Positions 8,324 through 16,322 of a stretch of DNA of 64,000 nt are shown piece after piece. This DNA comes from an uncultured Lachnospiraceae bacterium (GTDB lineage Bacteria; Bacillota; Clostridia; Lachnospirales; Lachnospiraceae): assembly GCA_945919075.1 (NCBI GenBank), contig CAMEIX010000001.1, positions 62,001 through 126,000 of the forward strand, read 5' to 3'. Under the pieces are notes generated by a model that had not been told where the DNA came from, did not search any database, and worked only from the letters and a program-made list of their open reading frames with translations. The number at the start of each line of letters is the position of its first letter. The stretch's first letter is position 1. The translations under genes were made by a program, and so were the position numbers.

Positions 8324-9748
8324 TCATACATCATCTCTATTATTTTCCTCTTCTAAAGCTTTAGTTTTATCCTCTTCAACAATTAATATTTCTTTATCAT
8401 CATCGTTTTTAGAGCCAAATATACGCTTAAAGAAAGAATTGTTTTCCTCTTTATCTTTTTCTTCTTCCTCTTCCGCCACTACTCCTACCATATCTTTTTT
8501 CAAGCGAAAATTACCGTTGGAATCAATGGAATCCATTTCTACATAATCTGCGGTTAAATCCGAGTATTTCTTGTTACGTAAAGAGCGGTTAATCTGGTAT
8601 TTGCAAGCAGCATAAATTACTGCACAAATAGGAACTCCGACAATCATTCCGGGAATACCAAAAAATCCTCCAAATACGGAAATTGCGACAATAACCCAAA
8701 AGCTCGATAAACCTGTGGAATTGCCCAAAATCTTAGGACCTATAATATTCCCATCCACCTGTTGCAACACAATGATAAAGATAACAAAGTATACACAATT
8801 CAGGGGATGCATAATATCCGCCACAAGAATTAACACTGCACTGGGTACCGCTCCTAAATAAGGCCCGAAAACAGGAATAATATTAGTAACCCCTACAACA
8901 ACACTTACTAAAGCTGCATAAGGAGTTCCCAGAATTGTAGTGCCAATAAAGCATAATAAACCAATAATAATGGAGTCTACAATTTTACCGCCAAAGAAAC
9001 CTATAAATGTTTTATTGGTAAAGCGGAAAGCACGTAATAATTTATTGGCTGTATGTCTTTCAAACAGGGAATAAATAACTTTTTTGCTTTGAGCTGTAAA
9101 AATTTCCTTGCTTGCGAGGAAATAAACAGAAATAATAAGTCCCAAAAGAACATTCCAGGTAGTCTTGAAAAATCCTACAACCCCCAAAGATACTGTTTTA
9201 AGAATTTCTCCTGACTTTTCCATAAGACTCTTCGTGTCATTGAGCCAGTTTTCCAGTTCTTCAGAAGTTTTTGCAATAATCGGCATTACAGTATTCTTAA
9301 CATCCTCATTATTTTCCAGTACATTATTCAACCAATTATTGAAATTGCTTATATAAGAGTCAAAATTTGTAATAATATTCCTGATACTGGGTACAATCTG
9401 CGAAACCAACATAGCAATTAACAGATATATGATGACAAATACTAACAAAAACGTGAAGGTAATTCCAAGTCCCCTGATTGCTTTGTTATGTTTCCCATTC
9501 TTTTTTAATTTCAATTTTTCGAATAGAGGATTTAATATCTTTTTCTCAATGAAATTTAATATCGGTGCCATCAGATAAGCCAATATTAAACCAATTATTA
9601 CCGGTGAAAATACGTGTAAAACAGCTTGTATATTCTTAATCAGACTTGATATATGAAATATTAAATAATAAAAACAGATTGATGCTGCTATAACAAAAAA
9701 CGCAGTAAAGCCCCATTTCATATATTTATTAGAAAATTTGACTTTCAT
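8324..9748 (-). CDS. AI-2E family (TqsA/YdbI-like) membrane transporter
   Basis: A 474 aa polytopic membrane protein of the AI-2E/PerM family, which exports small molecules or ions; the substrate cannot be read from sequence. Hydrophobic segments begin near residues 14, 40 and 91; a long amphipathic region (about 115-190) follows, then a cluster of C-terminal membrane spans containing GVTNIIPVFGPYLGAVPSA near 285 and LSSFWVIVAISVFGG near 345. The final ~50 residues are a highly charged cytoplasmic tail rich in Glu and Lys. It has its own extended -10 promoter and is followed by a candidate small ORF and dtd. Confidence 0.85.
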   Translation of the reverse strand: MKVKFSNKYMKWGFTAFFVIAASICFYYLIFHISSLIKNIQAVLHVFSPVIIGLILAYLMAPILNFIEKKILNPLFEKLKLKKNGKHNKAIRGLGITFTFLLVFVIIYLLIAMLVSQIVPSIRNIITNFDSYISNFNNWLNNVLENNEDVKNTVMPIIAKTSEELENWLNDTKSLMEKSGEILKTVSLGVVGFFKTTWNVLLGLIISVYFLASKEIFTAQSKKVIYSLFERHTANKLLRAFRFTNKTFIGFFGGKIVDSIIIGLLCFIGTTILGTPYAALVSVVVGVTNIIPVFGPYLGAVPSAVLILVADIMHPLNCVYFVIFIIVLQQVDGNIIGPKILGNSTGLSSFWVIVAISVFGGFFGIPGMIVGVPICAVIYAACKYQINRSLRNKKYSDLTADYVEMDSIDSNGNFRLKKDMVGVVAEEEEEKDKEENNSFFKRIFGSKNDDDKEILIVEEDKTKALEEENNRDDV

Positions 9749-9790
9749 TATTTTAACCTCACAATATGATTTAAAAATTATTCCATAATA

Positions 9791-9799
9791 AGTATAGCA
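9791..9799 (-). promoter_or_regulatory. Extended -10 promoter for the AI-2E-family operon
   Basis: On the minus strand the sequence reads TGCTATACT, an extended -10 (TGnTATACT), about 42 bases before the start codon. No good -35 is seen, which extended -10 promoters tolerate. Confidence 0.5.
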
Positions 9800-9862
9800 T
9801 GTCTTATCGCATAAAAACAGACTTATTTTTCGAAAAATAATGAAAAATCATAAAAATTAAAG

Positions 9863-9868
9863 TATAAT
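9863..9868 (+). promoter_or_regulatory. Probable -10 box for the TtcA-like gene
   Basis: A consensus TATAAT lies 42 bases before the start of the thiolase gene in the divergent intergenic region. The matching -35 position is poor, so this is a tentative call. Confidence 0.35.
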
Positions 9869-9910
9869 AGATACGTTATAAATTTTGTAGAAACATAGGC
9901 GGGATAACAT

Positions 9911-10639
9911 ATGAAACTTCAACAAGTCTTAAGTCTGACCAGAAAGGCAATCGATGATTATCACATGATTAACCAGAATGACAAAATTGCGGTGGGCATC
10001 TCCGGAGGTAAGGACAGTCTTACCCTTTTGTATGCACTTTCTAATTTACGCAGATTCTATCCGATACCTTTTGAACTTGTTGCTGTCACCGTGGACCTTG
10101 GTTTTGATAATCTGAATCTTACCAAAATACAGGAATTATGTTTGGAATTAAATGTAGATTATCATATCGTAAAGACGGATATTGCCAAAATTATTTTTGA
10201 GGATCGTAAAGAAAGTAATCCTTGTTCCCTATGCGCAAAAATGCGTAAAGGGGCTTTGAATGATGCCATGAAAGAAATCAAATGCAATAAAATAGCCTAC
10301 GCGCATCATAAGGATGACGTGGTGGAAACCATGCTCATGTCCCTAATTTATGAGGGTCGAATTCATACCTTTAATCCTGTTACTTATTTGGATCGCATGG
10401 ATTTAACTGTAATTAGGCCACTTATCTATATGAATGAAGCGGATGTTATCGGTTTTGTTCATAAATATGATGTTCCGGTTGTAAAAAGTCCCTGTCCGGC
10501 TGACGGACATACAAAACGTGAGTATATCAAGCAATTACTTCGTAATATCAATTTAGAAAACCCCGGTGTCAAAGAAAGAATGTTTACGGCAATTCGTTCA
10601 GGAGTACTTAAGGAGTGGTATATTGATGCAGAGAAATGA
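9911..10639 (+). CDS. ttcA: TtcA-family tRNA 2-thiocytidine synthetase (PP-loop)
   Basis: An ATP pyrophosphatase of the PP-loop family, likely to thiolate cytidine 32 of certain tRNAs using an iron-sulfur cluster. The PP-loop is GISGGKDSLTLL near residue 30. Cysteines expected to hold the cluster are in CSLCAK (near 101) and in SPCPADG (near 196). AHHKDDVVETMLM is the family's adenylation helix. At 242 aa it is a little shorter than the enteric TtcA. Family-level assignment is firm; the exact nucleoside modified is inferred. Its last 14 bases overlap the following recombinase gene. Confidence 0.8.
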   Translation: MKLQQVLSLTRKAIDDYHMINQNDKIAVGISGGKDSLTLLYALSNLRRFYPIPFELVAVTVDLGFDNLNLTKIQELCLELNVDYHIVKTDIAKIIFEDRKESNPCSLCAKMRKGALNDAMKEIKCNKIAYAHHKDDVVETMLMSLIYEGRIHTFNPVTYLDRMDLTVIRPLIYMNEADVIGFVHKYDVPVVKSPCPADGHTKREYIKQLLRNINLENPGVKERMFTAIRSGVLKEWYIDAEK

Positions 10640-11681
10640 AAACTATCATGATATGCAGAATAAACAAAATATTATGAAACTACGGGAGATACTGGATACT
10701 CTCCCACCTTTTTGCAAGGAATACTTTCGCAGCATCAGTGACCGCACTTCCAGCAGAACCCAGCTCGCCTATGCATATGATATCAGAGTCTTTTTCGAGT
10801 TCCTTCATGAAACCAACCCGATTTGCCGGAAAATGGATATAATAGACTTTCCAATCTCTCTTCTGGATGATGTCACAAGACAGGATATTGAAGAATACTT
10901 ATCTTATATTAGTTTGTACGAGAAAGAAGGGCAGGAACATACCAATACGGAAAGAGGAAAAGCAAGAAAGTTATCTGCGTTAAGGGGATTTTATAACTAT
11001 TTTTTCCAAATTGAGAAAATCAAAAAGAACACTGCAGAACTGGTACCCTCTCCAAAACTGCACGAAAAAGCCATTATCCGATTAGATCCTAATGAAGTGG
11101 CAATTCTGCTTGAGCAGGTTGAAAATGGTGATAAATTAACAGAAAAAGAGCTCCAATACCATAATAAGACAAAGGTAAGGGACATTGCAATACTTACTCT
11201 TCTGCTTGGAACCGGTATCCGAGTGTCTGAATGTGTCGGACTGGATATAAAAGATGTGGATTTTGAAAATGACGGAATCAAGGTAAGAAGAAAAGGTGGC
11301 TATGAAGCCATTGTCTATTTTGGAGAGGAAGTCCGAGAAGCATTACTTGATTATATGGAGGAAAGAACTCATATAATCCCGGAAACAGGACATGAGGAAG
11401 CTCTGTTTCTTTCAATCCAAAATAAAAGAATTAGTGTTAGAGCAGTTGAAAAACTGGTAAAAAAATATGCCTCCCGGGTAACCTCATTAAAAAAAATTAC
11501 GCCTCACAAACTTAGAAGTACCTATGGTACCTCCCTTTATCAGGAAACCGGAGATATTTATCTGGTAGCTTCCGTACTCGGACATAAAGATGTGAATACT
11601 ACCAGAAAACACTACGCAACTATGGATGAGACCAGAAGACGTCAGGCGGCAAATGCTGTAAAATTAAAAAGTGACAAATAA
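10626..11681 (+). CDS. XerS-like tyrosine recombinase
   Basis: A 351 aa tyrosine recombinase with full catalytic set: Arg in LGTGIRVSE, Lys in RRKGGYEA, His-x-x-Arg in TPHKLRSTYGT, His in VLGHKDVNTT and the Tyr nucleophile in HYATM. The N-terminal part (KEYFRSI...YDIRVFFEFL, then FPISLLDDVTRQDIEEYLSYI) resembles the ~356 aa streptococcal XerS more than the ~300 aa XerC/XerD by my recollection. The start chosen is the ATG preceded by AAGGAGTGG; the longer frame back to 10566 lies within ttcA. It sits among housekeeping genes next to lexA, so a role in chromosome-dimer resolution is more likely than an integrase of a mobile element. No att-like repeats were seen. Confidence 0.8.
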   Translation: MQRNENYHDMQNKQNIMKLREILDTLPPFCKEYFRSISDRTSSRTQLAYAYDIRVFFEFLHETNPICRKMDIIDFPISLLDDVTRQDIEEYLSYISLYEKEGQEHTNTERGKARKLSALRGFYNYFFQIEKIKKNTAELVPSPKLHEKAIIRLDPNEVAILLEQVENGDKLTEKELQYHNKTKVRDIAILTLLLGTGIRVSECVGLDIKDVDFENDGIKVRRKGGYEAIVYFGEEVREALLDYMEERTHIIPETGHEEALFLSIQNKRISVRAVEKLVKKYASRVTSLKKITPHKLRSTYGTSLYQETGDIYLVASVLGHKDVNTTRKHYATMDETRRRQAANAVKLKSDK

Positions 11682-11736
11682 ACTTTAACTGTAAAAGCAA
11701 AGATAATTATTATAATCATATTTATTTTAAGCAGAT

Positions 11737-12123
11737 TTATTTTAACTCAGAAGAATAATAAGGTACAATCAGATAATTTCCTGCATCTATGCCCGAATCC
11801 GCCAGATGATTTAGTCTCTGTACCTCTTCTATGTATGCATTATTATCTTCATATTCATAAGTTATAAAACGATCTGCAATGGACCAAAGCGTGTCACCGT
11901 ATGCAACTTCGATCGTGGTATAATACTTATAACGTATTTCCTTATCCTGCTCCAATGCATTAGAAGATATACTCTGTAAAGTAACGGTCAATAATGCAAC
12001 CATTAAAACAGTAAACAGCGCTAAAAAGCACTTATTTCGAATCTGGCGCATTCTCATAACCTTATATCTTTTTGCTCTCTCATTACTTAAGGATATAATG
12101 TTACTTCTTTCTTCTCTTCTCAT
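11737..12123 (-). CDS. LysM-domain SOS division-suppressor-like protein (YneA-like)
   Basis: A 128 aa protein with a basic cytoplasmic N-terminus, one membrane segment (about residues 31-51) and an external LysM domain (about 65-122; VAYGDTLWSIADRF...GNYLIVPYY). This is the architecture of YneA, which blocks division during the SOS response. Divergent placement from lexA and the LexA boxes in its promoter support that role. The start was set at the ATG giving MRREERSN, preceded by GAGGT; a longer frame to 12225 runs through the operator and promoter and is rejected. Function is inferred from architecture and context. Confidence 0.82.
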   Translation of the reverse strand: MRREERSNIISLSNERAKRYKVMRMRQIRNKCFLALFTVLMVALLTVTLQSISSNALEQDKEIRYKYYTTIEVAYGDTLWSIADRFITYEYEDNNAYIEEVQRLNHLADSGIDAGNYLIVPYYSSELK

Positions 12124-12158
12124 AGTATAACCTCGCTTATGCGTGAATATATGTTCGT

Positions 12159-12170
12159 GAACATTTGTTC
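12159..12170. promoter_or_regulatory. LexA operator, perfect SOS box
   Basis: GAACATTTGTTC, a perfect match to the GAAC-N4-GTTC core of the Firmicutes LexA box. It lies just downstream of the expected transcription start of the LysM gene, where bound LexA would block elongation or initiation. Confidence 0.8.
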
Positions 12171-12180
12171 TTATACGAGC

Positions 12181-12209
12181 ATTATATCGAACAAATATTC
12201 TGGTGTCAA
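12181..12209 (-). promoter_or_regulatory. Consensus SigA promoter of the LysM gene
   Basis: On the minus strand TTGACA (12204-12209) and TATAAT (12181-12186) are separated by exactly 17 bases, a full consensus promoter. A LexA-like box occupies the spacer, as expected for a strong, tightly repressed SOS gene. Confidence 0.88.
12189..12200. promoter_or_regulatory. LexA-like box within the LysM gene promoter
   Basis: GAACAAATATTC differs from the GAAC-N4-GTTC core at one position. It lies between the -35 and -10 of the LysM gene promoter. Confidence 0.65.
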
Positions 12210-12229
12210 TAGAAATTTGAAACATTTTC

Positions 12230-12241
12230 GAACAAATTTTC
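12230..12241. promoter_or_regulatory. LexA-like box upstream of lexA
   Basis: GAACAAATTTTC differs from the core at one position. A more degenerate copy (GAATATATGTTT, 12243-12254) follows and overlaps the lexA -35, fitting LexA autoregulation. Confidence 0.6.
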
Positions 12242-12252
12242 GGAATATATGT

Positions 12253-12281
12253 TTGCTTTTTTGTTTTCTATGTGTTATACT
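12253..12281 (+). promoter_or_regulatory. SigA promoter of lexA
   Basis: TTGCTT (12253-12258) and TATACT (12276-12281) are separated by 17 bases, with TG one base before the -10 (extended -10). It lies next to two LexA-like boxes and 32 bases before the lexA start. Confidence 0.75.
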
Positions 12282-12313
12282 AAAATAAATCAGATTATTA
12301 GGAGGTTTTCTAT

Positions 12314-12931
12314 ATGGCTGCAGGTAAAATTTCTGCGAAACAATTAGAGATTTTGGAATATATAAAAGAAGAAATTTTGAAACGTGGTTATCCCCCCGCT
12401 GTTAGGGAAATTTGTGAAGCGGTCAATTTAAAATCTACTTCTTCCGTTCATTCCCATTTAGAGACTTTGGAAAAGAACGGATACATTCGTCGTGATCCTA
12501 CCAAACCTCGTGCCATCGAAATCTGCGATGACAGTTTTCAAATGGTTCGCACCGAGGTAGTGAGTATTCCGGTTGTAGGTCGTGTGGCGGCAGGACAGCC
12601 CATACTTGCTACTGAGAATATTGACAGTTATTTTCCTGTTCCTGCAGAATTTGTACCCACCGGGGAATCTTTTGTACTTAAAGTAAAGGGCGACTCCATG
12701 ATTAATGCCGGTATTTTTAGTGGGGATCAGATTTTTGTACAGAGTTGTAATACTGCAAAAAATGGTGATACCGTGGTTGCCTTGATTGATGATTCCGCTA
12801 CAGTTAAAACCTTCTACAAAGAAAACGGTCATATCCGTTTGCAGCCTGAGAATGATACCATGGATCCTATTATTGTAGATGATTGTACTATTTTAGGTAA
12901 GGTTTACGGTGTATTCCGCTTCTATAAATAA
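12314..12931 (+). CDS. lexA: SOS repressor LexA
   Basis: Transcriptional repressor that self-cleaves when RecA filaments form. The 205 aa protein has the N-terminal winged helix ([25 protein letters not shown], then [17 protein letters not shown]), the Ala-Gly cleavage site in VGRVAAGQP near residue 90, the catalytic Ser in [10 protein letters not shown] near 127, and the Lys in DSATVKTFY near 164. An AGGAGG site precedes the ATG. It is divergent from the LysM division-suppressor-like gene, an arrangement shared with Bacillus lexA/yneA, and has LexA-like boxes at its own promoter. A bidirectional terminator separates it from the convergent kinase-like gene. Confidence 0.97.
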   Translation: MAAGKISAKQLEILEYIKEEILKRGYPPAVREICEAVNLKSTSSVHSHLETLEKNGYIRRDPTKPRAIEICDDSFQMVRTEVVSIPVVGRVAAGQPILATENIDSYFPVPAEFVPTGESFVLKVKGDSMINAGIFSGDQIFVQSCNTAKNGDTVVALIDDSATVKTFYKENGHIRLQPENDTMDPIIVDDCTILGKVYGVFRFYK

Positions 12932-12970
12932 TTTGGTCTATTTCGTTATTCATTACAAAGTTTGTTAAGC

Positions 12971-13008
12971 AAAAACTCTCATAGCCTTCCGGTTATGAGA
13001 GTTCTCTT
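12971..13008. terminator. Bidirectional terminator between lexA and the kinase-like gene
   Basis: A 13-bp stem (arms 12974-12986 and 12991-13003, one G-U) capped by a TTCC tetraloop. The plus side runs into CTCTTT, and the minus side into five T residues (complement of 12971-12975). Confidence 0.8.
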
Positions 13009-13045
13009 TACCTATTATCATTCTTTACCTGTTTATCAGAATAAA

Positions 13046-13675
13046 TTATTGTCTAAAACGAACTGCAATGTAAGCTTTAATCTCCTCTACGCATCTTTCA
13101 AAGCCCAGTTTGGAACTGTCCAGACATAAGTCATAATTTCTTGCATCCGTCCATTCCCTTCCTGTATGGTATTTATAATATTCGGCCCTTCTTTTATCGG
13201 TTTTTGCAATAAATTTTTCCAGTTCTTTTTCCGGCATACTGTGTTTTTTGGCAGCCTGTTCCTTACAAAAATCCTCCGGAGCATGAATAAACACACTGAG
13301 TACATTGTCGTAATCCTTTAATACAAAATCCGCACACCTTCCAATAATGACACAGGACTCCGTTTCAGCCAGTTCCTTCATGATCTTAGCCTGATAATTA
13401 AACAGATTTTCATTGGAGGTAAAATCATCGCTTTCCGGGGGAATCAACTCGCCCTGATAAACCTTTTTGGCAGCCTTAAAAAGAGAGGTGTTTTTAATAG
13501 TTTCATCTGCTTTATTAAATAAGGCTTCATTAATACCGCTGTCATCCGACGCCAATTTCATAAGATCTTTATCATAATAAGGAATATTCAGTTCTTTGGA
13601 AAGCATTTCTCCAATTGTTTTGCCGCCACTGCCATACTGTCTTGCAATAGTTATTACAATGTTCTTATTATTCAT
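13046..13675 (-). CDS. Cytidylate-kinase-like family protein, copy 1
   Basis: A 209 aa P-loop kinase-like protein. The nucleotide-binding loop is ARQYGSGGKTIGE near residue 11, followed by YYDKDLM, a conserved internal IGRCADF near 114 and a C-terminal YDLCLDSSKLGFE segment. It resembles the 'cytidylate kinase-like' family common in Clostridia rather than housekeeping Cmk, and the substrate is unknown. A second member lies at 23372-24001 with the same length and motifs. It starts 43 bases after the livF stop and so may be the last gene of the liv transcript; AAAGGAG precedes its ATG. Confidence 0.82.
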   Translation of the reverse strand: MNNKNIVITIARQYGSGGKTIGEMLSKELNIPYYDKDLMKLASDDSGINEALFNKADETIKNTSLFKAAKKVYQGELIPPESDDFTSNENLFNYQAKIMKELAETESCVIIGRCADFVLKDYDNVLSVFIHAPEDFCKEQAAKKHSMPEKELEKFIAKTDKRRAEYYKYHTGREWTDARNYDLCLDSSKLGFERCVEEIKAYIAVRFRQ

Positions 13676-13718
13676 GAAATCTCCTTTCCGGTAAAAGGTA
13701 AAAACCTTAATACTTTTG

Positions 13719-14429
13719 CTATTCTCCTAAATAAGCTTTCTTAATGGAATCATTATTTAAAAGCTCGGAAGCTTTCCCTTCCAGAACGATTTTACCGGTT
13801 TCCAAAACATAAGCTCTGTCTGCAATGGAAAGTGCTTTTTTGGCATTCTGTTCTACCAAAAGTACAGTGGTACCGCTTTTACTTACTTCTTCGATAATAC
13901 TGAAAATTTCATTTACAAAAATAGGTGACAAACCCATAGAAGGCTCATCCATTAAGATTATCTGCGGATGGGACATCAAAGCCCTTCCCATGGCAAGCAT
14001 CTGCTGTTCCCCACCGGATAAGGTTCCTGCGAGCTGGTTTTTACGTTCTTCCAGTCTGGGGAATCGGGAATAAACCATTTTTAATGTTTCTGCAATTTCT
14101 GATTTATCCTTTCTGGTATAGGCGCCCATCTTCAAATTCTGTAAAACCGTCAAATTGGCAAATACTCTTCTGCCTTCCGGAACATGCGCCATACCGAGTG
14201 TTACTATTTTATGACCGGGAACCTTCGTAATATCCCTGTCTTCCAGGTATACTTTTCCGCTTTCCGGGCTGATTAATCCGGTAATAGTGTGTAAAATGGT
14301 TGTCTTTCCCGCTCCGTTTGCACCAATTAAAGCGATAACCTCTCCCTTATTTACTTCAAAGGATATTCCTTTAATGGCCTGAATCATGCCATAGGAAACA
14401 TGTAAATCCTCAACTTTTAATAATGCCAT
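13719..14429 (-). CDS. livF: Branched-chain amino-acid ABC transporter, ATP-binding subunit LivF
   Basis: One of two cytoplasmic ATPases of the high-affinity branched-chain amino-acid importer. At 236 aa, motifs are Walker A GANGAGKTT near residue 36, the Q-loop in HVPEGRRVFANLTV, signature LSGGEQQMLAMGRAL near 137, Walker B ILMDEP and the H-loop replaced by the usual LivF reading LLVEQN. The VPEGR segment is typical of LivF and separates it from LivG. It is the last transporter gene of the operon, 10 bases after livG. Confidence 0.95.
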   Translation of the reverse strand: MALLKVEDLHVSYGMIQAIKGISFEVNKGEVIALIGANGAGKTTILHTITGLISPESGKVYLEDRDITKVPGHKIVTLGMAHVPEGRRVFANLTVLQNLKMGAYTRKDKSEIAETLKMVYSRFPRLEERKNQLAGTLSGGEQQMLAMGRALMSHPQIILMDEPSMGLSPIFVNEIFSIIEEVSKSGTTVLLVEQNAKKALSIADRAYVLETGKIVLEGKASELLNNDSIKKAYLGE

Positions 14430-14439
14430 GACTCTCCTC

Positions 14440-15198
14440 CTATTCCCCTAAGTATGCCTTGATTACTTCCGGATTATTCAGTACCTCAGAGGTAGGACCT
14501 TCACAAAGGACACGCCCGAAGTTAAGCACCGTCAGTCTTTCACAGATACCGGAAACAAGCTTCATATCATGCTCAATCAAAAGAATGGTCATTTCGAATT
14601 TATCACGCACAAAACGAATGGTATCCATCAGTTCCTTCGTTTCATTCGGATTCATACCGGCTGCAGGCTCATCCAAAAGAAGAAGTTTGGGATTGGTTGC
14701 AAGTGCTCTAGCAATCTCCAGTTTACGCTGTTTACCATAAGGCAAATTAGAAGCAAGTGTATCCTTCTCTTTATCCAGGTCAAAAACCTCCAATAACGAG
14801 AGGGCTTTCTCTTCCATTTCTTTCTCTATTTTCTTATATTTCGGCAGTCGCAAAATGCCGGTTACAGTTGAATAATGATATTGATTGTGAAGACCGACTT
14901 TTACGTTATCGATTACGGAAAGTTCCTTAAAAAGTCGAATATTCTGGAAAGTTCTTGCAATTCCGGCTTCATTGATTTCGATATTCTTTTTGCTGGTAAT
15001 ATCCTGATCATCCAGTTTAATAATACCCATACCCGGCTTGTAAACTCCGGTCAAAAGATTAAATACGGTAGTCTTTCCTGCACCGTTCGGTCCAATGAGA
15101 CCATATAGTTGTCCTTTTTCAATTTTTAAATTGAAATCGTCTACAGCACGAAGGCCGCCAAAGGAAATTCCTAAATTCTGTACTTCCAATAAAGCCAT
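14440..15198 (-). CDS. livG: Branched-chain amino-acid ABC transporter, ATP-binding subunit LivG
   Basis: Second ATPase of the importer, 252 aa. Walker A is GPNGAGKTTVF near residue 37; the LivG marker AGIARTFQNIRLFKELSV is near 83; the signature LPYGKQRKLEIARAL is near 153; Walker B is LLLLDEPAAGMNP and the H-loop LLIEHDM. It follows livM by two bases, indicating translational coupling. Confidence 0.95.
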   Translation of the reverse strand: MALLEVQNLGISFGGLRAVDDFNLKIEKGQLYGLIGPNGAGKTTVFNLLTGVYKPGMGIIKLDDQDITSKKNIEINEAGIARTFQNIRLFKELSVIDNVKVGLHNQYHYSTVTGILRLPKYKKIEKEMEEKALSLLEVFDLDKEKDTLASNLPYGKQRKLEIARALATNPKLLLLDEPAAGMNPNETKELMDTIRFVRDKFEMTILLIEHDMKLVSGICERLTVLNFGRVLCEGPTSEVLNNPEVIKAYLGE

Positions 15199-15200
15199 AA

Positions 15201-16310
15201 TTATGCAACCTCCTTTTTGCCGGATTTATTCTTCTTAAATTTGCCAAAGAATTTTCCTGTCCATTCCTTTACTTCGGGACTCCAGTTGAAAATCATCATT
15301 ACAATCAGAATAATGGAATAAATTAACATTCTGGAGTTTGTAATAACCTGTGATACATTGGAATCTTTGGAAATAGAATACAGGATTTCACGTAAAAGTT
15401 CCGGTAATATGGTAAGCACGGTAGCTGCAATAATGGAGCCCCGAATGCTGCCGATACCACCTAACACAACAAAAACTAAAATTGAAATGGAAAGGTTATA
15501 GTCAAATACACTGGAACTCATATTGTCGAAACTATGGATATAAAATACCCCGGCCATACCGGCAAGTGCTGCGGATATGGAGAAGGCAAGCAGTTTGTAC
15601 TTGGAAACATGAATTCCAACGGATTCTGCTGCAATCTGATTATCACGAATGGACATGATGGCACGTCCGTCCCTGGACTGAATCAGATGTAAAACAATAT
15701 ATAAAGTAAGTAATATCAAAATGATACCAATGGTAAAATTAGAGTCCTGAGGCATACCGGTTACGCCCTGTGCCCCTTTGATTACGGCAATTCCATCTTC
15801 CTCCATTCCAAGAGAAACGGTATCCTTTGTGGAAAAATGCAGACCGTTTTTATCAATTCCCATATAGATAACATTAATTACATTCTTAATGATTTCACCG
15901 AATGCCAATGTTACAATGGCCAGATAATCACCTTTCAATCTAAGTACAGGGGTTCCGATCAGAATACCTACAATCCCTGCCGCCAGAGCACCGATTAAAA
16001 GTGCTAAGAAAAAGCGAAGCGGAGTAAAGGTAATAATTCCTTTCATGCAGATGGAAAAGGAAGCTCCCACAAAGGCCCCTACACACATAAATCCTGCATG
16101 CCCAAGGCTTAATTCTCCCAGAATACCAACCGTCAGATTTAAGGATACAGCCAGAATAATGTAAGAACAAACCGTAACTAACATACCCTGCATATGATAG
16201 GACATGGTATGAGTTGCAATCATAATCTGAATCACAAAATAAGCAATAACAATAATTCCATAGGTGATAAGATTACTTTTTGTCTGTTTGTTTAATGTTA
16301 ATTTTTTCAT
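15201..16310 (-). CDS. livM: Branched-chain amino-acid ABC transporter, permease LivM
   Basis: Membrane permease of the importer, 369 aa, with about nine hydrophobic segments. The permease-coupling region GELSLGHAGFMCVGAFVGA is near residue 65, and LRLKGDYLAIVTLAFGEI near 124 is characteristic of LivM. A region around residues 170-190 (KDTVSLGMEEDGIAVIKGAQ) forms an extracytoplasmic insertion. The C-terminus is basic. It is paired with LivH, whose stop lies 12 bases upstream. Confidence 0.94.
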   Translation of the reverse strand: MKKLTLNKQTKSNLITYGIIVIAYFVIQIMIATHTMSYHMQGMLVTVCSYIILAVSLNLTVGILGELSLGHAGFMCVGAFVGASFSICMKGIITFTPLRFFLALLIGALAAGIVGILIGTPVLRLKGDYLAIVTLAFGEIIKNVINVIYMGIDKNGLHFSTKDTVSLGMEEDGIAVIKGAQGVTGMPQDSNFTIGIILILLTLYIVLHLIQSRDGRAIMSIRDNQIAAESVGIHVSKYKLLAFSISAALAGMAGVFYIHSFDNMSSSVFDYNLSISILVFVVLGGIGSIRGSIIAATVLTILPELLREILYSISKDSNVSQVITNSRMLIYSIILIVMMIFNWSPEVKEWTGKFFGKFKKNKSGKKEVA

Positions 16311-16322
16311 CTTATCTCCTCC

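Noticed and set aside
10626-11681. Integrase of an integrated element
   Set aside because: No adjacent tRNA, att-like repeats, excisionase or cargo genes; flanking genes are housekeeping and the gene overlaps a tRNA-modification gene.
11737-12225. 162-residue version of the LysM protein
   Set aside because: The added N-terminus would be encoded by the promoter -10 region and LexA operators; the inner ATG has a ribosome site.
13046-13675. Housekeeping cytidylate kinase (cmk)
   Set aside because: The sequence lacks the usual Cmk length and CMP-binding motifs and there are two such genes, so the looser 'cytidylate-kinase-like' label is safer.
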